Part shown: one piece after another, positions 43,107 through 45,383 of the stretch
Layout of the letters: each line of letters opens with the position of its first letter
How positions within the stretch are numbered: the first letter of the stretch is position 1
Assembly (NCBI GenBank): GCA_002340325.1
Contig: DDLV01000042.1
Location: 1-45,383, forward strand
Source: Glaciecola sp. UBA2563
GTDB lineage: Bacteria; Pseudomonadota; Gammaproteobacteria; Enterobacterales; Alteromonadaceae
Direction: 5' to 3'
DNA length: 45,383 nucleotides
Notes under the pieces: generated by a model
The model's input: only the letters and a program-made list of their open reading frames with translations
Database searches by the model: none
Told to the model about the DNA's origin: nothing
Program-made: the position numbers and the translations under genes

Positions 43107-44639
43107 TTGAACAAAAAAATCGTTAACAGCTTATCTAGTTTGATATGTGTAATACCAAAAGCCATCGATAACCACCAATCTACGGTATCAGTAGCCGTAC
43201 TATCGGCATTATTTTTAAGCATTATTATGCTGCCGACGGGAGTACTTACCAGTAACGAGACATATGCGTTTATGTTGGCGCATTTGTACTGGACGCCACA
43301 GCACGAATACTCACTATTAATTGAATCAAGTTCCCATTTATTTCCATTTGCTCTGCTGACAGGAACATTAACCAAGGTGTTAGGGTATGAGTTGGCCAAC
43401 GCAGCGTTGCTGCTTTTGTCGGCAACTCTTTTTGCCGTTGGATTTTCCAAATTATTGTCACATTGGAAGATGTCTTCTTTAGATGCATTGATCATTCTCT
43501 GCTTGTTTGTGGCCTTTGGTCAACAGTTCTTCCACTTTGGCGGAGAATGGTTATTCAGAGATTTTGAAGGCAAAGTCGCCGCCTATATTTTTGTTTTTTT
43601 TGGATTGGCAAAAGCACTTGACGGCAAATGGATAGGGCTCGTGGTATCCATGGCAATTGCAACTTACTTTCACTTTTTAGTCGGTGGTTTTTGGACACTG
43701 GTCGCACTTTATTGGTTGTTTACCTCAATCGAATCAAAACGCCAAATCATTCACGCATTTCTGGCGTATTCAATCGCGATTTTGCCGCTGGTCGTACTCA
43801 TACTATCTGCGCGAATTGGTGCTGAAAAGGTAATTAATGGTATCAATACAACGCAAATATATGCCGATAGAGTGGCTCACCATATCGATCCCTTTTCCAG
43901 TTTGGATTCACTGAAAAAGTGGCTCCCTGGATTTTTTGCGATTGCGGGTTGCCTATTGGCATCAATTGTCATGTTGCCTTTGGCTTTCGATTGCCAACGA
44001 ACTAAAACGTTGACCATTACGGTAATTGGATTACAGGCATTTTTAATCCTTGCTTTCATTGCAAGCGCCATCGGCAAGTTTGTTGATATCTTCGGCAATT
44101 TCTTCCTCTTTAGACCTACCAGCCTGACGCTATTATTAACCATTGTACTTGCGCTAGTGTTTTATCGAAAGTTCTCTACATTTAGGACACCGCTATGGGC
44201 CGTATTTTGTATCTTAGTGCCTATTGCATTATGGCCGACCATAGAGCTCAAACGCGGTGTCATTAATCAATATTTCGAATACAAACCTCAAGTGGATAAC
44301 GTCGTGGAAGCCGTGCACTCCATCACTGACGAGGGTGATATTGTCCTTATACAACCTGGTAGAGATGGGACCTTTCCTGAATCCAGACTCACTAGACTCA
44401 TTGAACGTCCACTTTTTGCTGACTATAAATTCATAACAACAGAACCAAAAAATATCGCCGTCTGGCATACGCGATTAAAATATCGGGAATCCGTCTTTAA
44501 GAATGGTTGCGACAATCAATATCCAATTGGCGCTCTCGTTATCCGCAACGATAACCCCGCAATTGACGACGTTATTGCATCGTGCGGTAGCAAAGTGTTT
44601 GAAAACAAAGATTTTAGTGTTGTTGATGTGATGAACTAA
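43107..44639 (+). CDS. Polytopic membrane protein of unknown function, GT-C-like topology
   Basis: A 510-residue protein starting at TTG 43107 (AGGA at 43095-43098, eight bases upstream). It has about ten to twelve hydrophobic segments up to residue 380 and a C-terminal hydrophilic domain of about 120 residues (QPGRDGTFPESRLTRLIERP onward, with two Cys near the end). The first loop contains TSNETYAFMLAHLYWTPQHE, which has acidic and aromatic residues where GT-C enzymes carry their signature, but I do not see a conventional DD/ED motif. The layout recalls large polysaccharide-locus membrane transferases. It is monocistronic, with its own promoter region. It may be an inverting GT-C glycosyltransferase or a transport protein. 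I cannot choose between them. Confidence 0.65.
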   Translation: MNKKIVNSLSSLICVIPKAIDNHQSTVSVAVLSALFLSIIMLPTGVLTSNETYAFMLAHLYWTPQHEYSLLIESSSHLFPFALLTGTLTKVLGYELANAALLLLSATLFAVGFSKLLSHWKMSSLDALIILCLFVAFGQQFFHFGGEWLFRDFEGKVAAYIFVFFGLAKALDGKWIGLVVSMAIATYFHFLVGGFWTLVALYWLFTSIESKRQIIHAFLAYSIAILPLVVLILSARIGAEKVINGINTTQIYADRVAHHIDPFSSLDSLKKWLPGFFAIAGCLLASIVMLPLAFDCQRTKTLTITVIGLQAFLILAFIASAIGKFVDIFGNFFLFRPTSLTLLLTIVLALVFYRKFSTFRTPLWAVFCILVPIALWPTIELKRGVINQYFEYKPQVDNVVEAVHSITDEGDIVLIQPGRDGTFPESRLTRLIERPLFADYKFITTEPKNIAVWHTRLKYRESVFKNGCDNQYPIGALVIRNDNPAIDDVIASCGSKVFENKDFSVVDVMN

Positions 44640-44669
44640 CTCATCGCTCTACGAAGGAATACTAATTGT

Positions 44670-44870
44670 TTTAGCGGAGAAATACTGACCATTTAAGTGA
44701 TTCATCGTTTAAGCGGAGGAATGTTTGCATGTAAAAGCTTGCGAGCACATCCACTTCGTGTCGAGGAGTGTGCGAGCCTGAGCAAACATGGACGTCATTG
44801 AGCGTCTTTTACATGCGAACATTCCCGCAGCTAGATGAATTGCTTAAACGGTCAGTATCCCTCTGCAGAT
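44670..44870. repeat. Structured palindromic intergenic repeat, copy B
   Basis: A nested double palindrome. The outer arm 44682-44706 (25 nt, starting atactgacc and ending attcatc) matches the reverse complement of 44834-44858 at 22 of 25 positions. The inner arm 44720-44737 (aatgtttgcatgtaaaag) matches the reverse complement of 44806-44823 at 17 of 18. Between the inner arms are two gcgagc boxes, the second followed by ctgagc and aaacatggacgt, as in copy A (cgagcgaatagggatgt). It lies between the stops of the polytopic gene and the Wzc-type kinase gene, so it could also block convergent transcription. Confidence 0.8.
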
Positions 44871-44919
44871 TGTGTAATGCACATTGACGACATGGAAACT
44901 TCCACGCCGTCGATATCGA

Positions 44920-45383
44920 TCAAGCCTTAGCTTTATCAGTCTCTTGATAGCTGTTGTAGCCATACTGGTCGTAGTAGCCCGTGAACTCACCGGTCTTCTT
45001 CGCCTTCTTAATGTCTACCTGATTCAGCAGCACTCCATCCACGCGTTGTCCCGCTTCAATGAAGCGCAACAAGCCGTTGTTAATCAGCTTAGCACTTGTG
45101 CTATCTGCTCTAACAACATACACCAGTGAATCACAGTGCTTAGACACTACCACCGCATCACTCACCGCTTGTGTCGGTGCACTATCCAGTACTATCTGGT
45201 CGTACGATTGTCTTAGCTTCTCAATCAGCTCGCCAAACACCTCAGATGCCAATAGCTCCTGTGGATTAGGCGGTAAACTCCCGGCTGTCAACACATCCAC
45301 GCCCGATTGCTCATCACGGATGATACACTCTTCTAATGAGTGTGAGCCCGCTATCACATTTGATAATCCCGGCTGGAATGCAG
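44920..45383 (-). CDS. wzc: Wzc-type tyrosine kinase, C-terminal part (truncated by the window edge)
   Basis: The 153 visible codons are the C-terminal end of a BY-kinase. It includes SLPPNPQELLASEVFGELIE, the conserved P-N-P-x-E-L-L block, the Walker B-type segment YDQIVLDSAPTQAVSDAVVV, a VYVVRADSTSAKLINNGLLR helix and the tyrosine-rich tail GYYDQYGYNSYQ, whose phosphorylation controls EPS export and polymer length in this family. Walker A and the chain-length/PCP2a membrane domain lie beyond 45383, to the right on the minus strand. The window therefore ends inside the export module, and wza and wzb are likely neighbours outside. The TGA stop is at 44920-44922. Confidence 0.9.
   Translation of the reverse strand, partial: AFQPGLSNVIAGSHSLEECIIRDEQSGVDVLTAGSLPPNPQELLASEVFGELIEKLRQSYDQIVLDSAPTQAVSDAVVVSKHCDSLVYVVRADSTSAKLINNGLLRFIEAGQRVDGVLLNQVDIKKAKKTGEFTGYYDQYGYNSYQETDKAKA

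Noticed and set aside
43061..43495. A 144-codon minus-strand frame opposite the polytopic membrane protein
   Set aside because: It is antisense to a strongly hydrophobic real gene, has no ribosome site, and runs into its promoter region.

Overview
The window looks like a chromosomal exopolysaccharide (EPS)/capsule locus of a marine gammaproteobacterium, most likely of the Alteromonadales. The basis is the moderately AT-rich DNA, the protein style, a sulfotransferase next to Wzx/Wzy-type genes, and a Wzc-type tyrosine kinase at the right edge. The genus is an inference and was not tested by database search. No transposase, integrase, CRISPR array or rRNA gene was seen.

Layout. Positions 1-4450 are the left flank: a structured palindromic repeat, an RDD-family membrane protein, tRNA-Leu(CAA) with a clear promoter, a small ORF, a periplasmic-TPR/degenerate-GGDEF membrane protein and a secreted helical-repeat protein. 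Positions 4570-9477 (minus strand) form a tight five-gene operon: HAD-UbiA phosphoribosyl-polyprenyl synthase, DprE1-like oxidase, DprE2-like reductase, a small DMT-type transporter and an NAD-dependent epimerase. This is the pathway logic for polyprenyl-phosphate-linked D-arabinofuranose, best known from mycobacterial cell-wall synthesis. Positions 9833-12092 hold a UDP-glucuronate 4-epimerase-type gene and an outer-membrane beta-barrel. Positions 12727-19194 encode a 2155-residue surface lipoprotein built from duplicated modules: two N-terminal-type domains, two calcium-binding TSP3 arrays, two LRR blocks and an F5/8C (discoidin-like) domain.

Positions 19215-21636 (minus) are an MBOAT/SGNH O-acetylation pair. 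Positions 22140-29136 (plus) are a six-gene run: atypical SDR, TIM-barrel isomerase, membrane GT2-like protein, FAD oxidoreductase, GtrA-GT2 fusion and GT-C-like transferase. It looks like a second lipid-linked sugar pathway and I cannot match it to a named system. Positions 29150-42583 contain a secreted pectate-lyase-like beta-helix protein, several glycosyltransferases (GT4 x3, WecG/TagA type, capsular GT32-like), an alkaline-phosphatase-fold-like protein, and a wzx-sulfotransferase-wzy-GT4 operon. An unassigned polytopic membrane protein (43107-44639), a second copy of the structured repeat and the C-terminal part of a Wzc-type kinase close the window.

How they work together (inference). 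Nucleotide sugars and lipid-linked sugars are made by the epimerase, SDR and DprE-like genes. Glycosyltransferases assemble a repeat unit, Wzx flips it, the Wzy-type protein polymerises it, and Wzc (with export genes beyond the right edge) controls chain length and export. Sulfate and acetyl groups decorate the polymer, the lyase may trim it, and the beta-barrel and giant lipoprotein may help export it or hold it at the surface. No priming glycosyltransferase or Wza-type exporter is visible here, so these must lie outside the window.
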